Below, one piece after another: positions 6,579-7,197 of a stretch of 7,197 bases of DNA. The stretch lies in the NCBI GenBank assembly GCA_023434825.1, contig JAEYSH010000241.1, positions 1 to 7,197 on the forward strand. The letters run 5' to 3'. The notes beneath the pieces were generated by a model, which was given only the letters and a program-made list of their open reading frames with translations, did not search any database and was not told where the DNA came from. This stretch comes from Methanobacteriota archaeon. GTDB taxonomy: Archaea; Methanobacteriota; Methanobacteria; Methanobacteriales; Methanobacteriaceae. The first letter of the stretch is position 1. Every line of letters begins with the position of its first letter. The position numbers and the translations under genes were made by a program.

Positions 6579-7197
6579 CACAGCCTTTTCAAATTCTCCA
6601 AGCTCCATCAAGGCTACACCTCGATTACCTAAAAATATATCATTTCTGGGATCAAGTTTCAAAGCTTCACCATAGCATTTAACAGCCTCTTTAAACCTGC
6701 CGAGCTCTAAAAGCGCGTTTCCTTTACGATTCCATGTTGATGCATCTGGTGATTCATCAAGACATAACTCTAAAGCTTTATCATATGAAGAAAGTGCATC
6801 TTCCGTTCTTTCCAATTGACTTAAAATATTTCCTCTTGCATTCCAAACTTCTGGATTTTCTGGATCTAATTCCAGAATATTGTCATAGCACTCCAGCGAA
6901 TCTTCAAACATTCCAAGCATTTCTAAAATAAATCCTCTCCAATATAAAACAACGACATTATTAGGGTTCAATTCAAGGGCCTTTGTGTTATAATCTAAAG
7001 CTTCCTGGGGTTTATTAGAATTTAAAAGTGCTATTGCTTTATTATTCCATATAAATTCATTTTCTGGATTAATCTCTAAAGCTTTATCGTAATTTTCAAT
7101 TGCTTCATTAAATTTACCTAATCTAGTCAGGTTATCTCCTTTTTTATTTAAAAGGTAAACGTCATTAGGGTCAAATCTGAGTGCTGCAGTATAACAC
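6495..7197 (-). CDS. TPR repeat protein, 3' part, runs off the window
   Basis: The reading frame is open from the right edge of the window to a TAG at 6497-6495. The 233 or so residues seen are the C-terminal part, and the true start lies outside. An in-frame TTG at 6971 could be mistaken for a start, but it falls inside the motif LELNPNN and the repeats continue unbroken upstream of it. The protein is a run of 34-residue tetratricopeptide repeats with the usual W/L-N-x-K/R-G, A/G, Y-x-x-A and L-P-x-N pattern. Six complete units are visible, followed by a half unit ending VLKDECLENY. One unit is longer by three residues (LELCLDESPDAST, near 6750-6785). TPR arrays bind protein partners; no catalytic domain or membrane segment is visible here. 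It is convergent with the UspA gene. The partner and pathway cannot be told from the sequence. Tandem families of such genes are common in Methanobacterium-type archaea, which fits the adjacent remnant. Confidence 0.88.
   Translation of the reverse strand, partial: CYTAALRFDPNDVYLLNKKGDNLTRLGKFNEAIENYDKALEINPENEFIWNNKAIALLNSNKPQEALDYNTKALELNPNNVVVLYWRGFILEMLGMFEDSLECYDNILELDPENPEVWNARGNILSQLERTEDALSSYDKALELCLDESPDASTWNRKGNALLELGRFKEAVKCYGEALKLDPRNDIFLGNRGVALMELGEFEKAVECFNRALLENPENEDALVLKDECLENY

Noticed and set aside
6734..6931. Plus-strand frame of 65 codons
   Set aside because: Antisense shadow of the TPR gene, whose repeat pattern clearly identifies the real coding strand.
6495..6971. A TPR protein of 158 residues starting at 6971
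   Set aside because: The start codon would be TTG, it lies inside a TPR motif, and the frame continues with more TPR units to the window edge at 7197. The gene is longer and truncated by the window.

Overview
The window most likely comes from a mesophilic methanogenic archaeon of the Methanobacterium type. This is an inference from several signs: strongly AT-rich DNA, promoter-like BRE/TATA elements rather than -35/-10 boxes, AGGGG or GAGGT ribosome binding sites a few bases before ATG, and a mix of multi-PAS soluble histidine kinases, a UspA-type protein and a TPR protein that is common in those genomes. No rRNA, tRNA, CRISPR array, transposase or phage gene is visible.

Layout. 139-2601 (+) is a soluble histidine kinase with order PAS-GAF-PAS-coiled coil-PAS-HisKA-HATPase. 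2792-5545 (+) is a second soluble histidine kinase with five PAS domains in front of a nearly identical kinase core. 5628-5849 (+) is a 73-residue membrane protein whose promoter spacing suggests a leaderless mRNA. 5929-6378 (+) is a universal stress protein with a complete ATP-binding motif. On the opposite strand, 6495-7197 is the 3' part of a TPR gene that runs off the right edge of the window. Between the convergent UspA and TPR genes (6391-6471) lies a diverged second copy of the last 26 codons of the TPR gene, apparently the remnant of a lost TPR paralogue.

How they may work together. The two kinases share the catalytic core but carry different input modules, so they probably report different intracellular signals (redox, ligand or energy state) to overlapping response regulators. 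No receiver-domain protein is encoded here, so the partners must lie elsewhere. Neither kinase has a membrane segment, so both should sense inside the cytoplasm. The first kinase has a cysteine-rich GAF domain that could be a heme, metal or thiol redox sensor. The small membrane protein and UspA suggest a stress-response neighbourhood, but each gene appears to have its own start signals and nothing proves a single operon.

The points most worth a second look are the Cys-rich GAF domain, the TPR 3'-end remnant (nearly all of its base changes are synonymous), and the promoter/palindrome arrangement in front of the small membrane protein.
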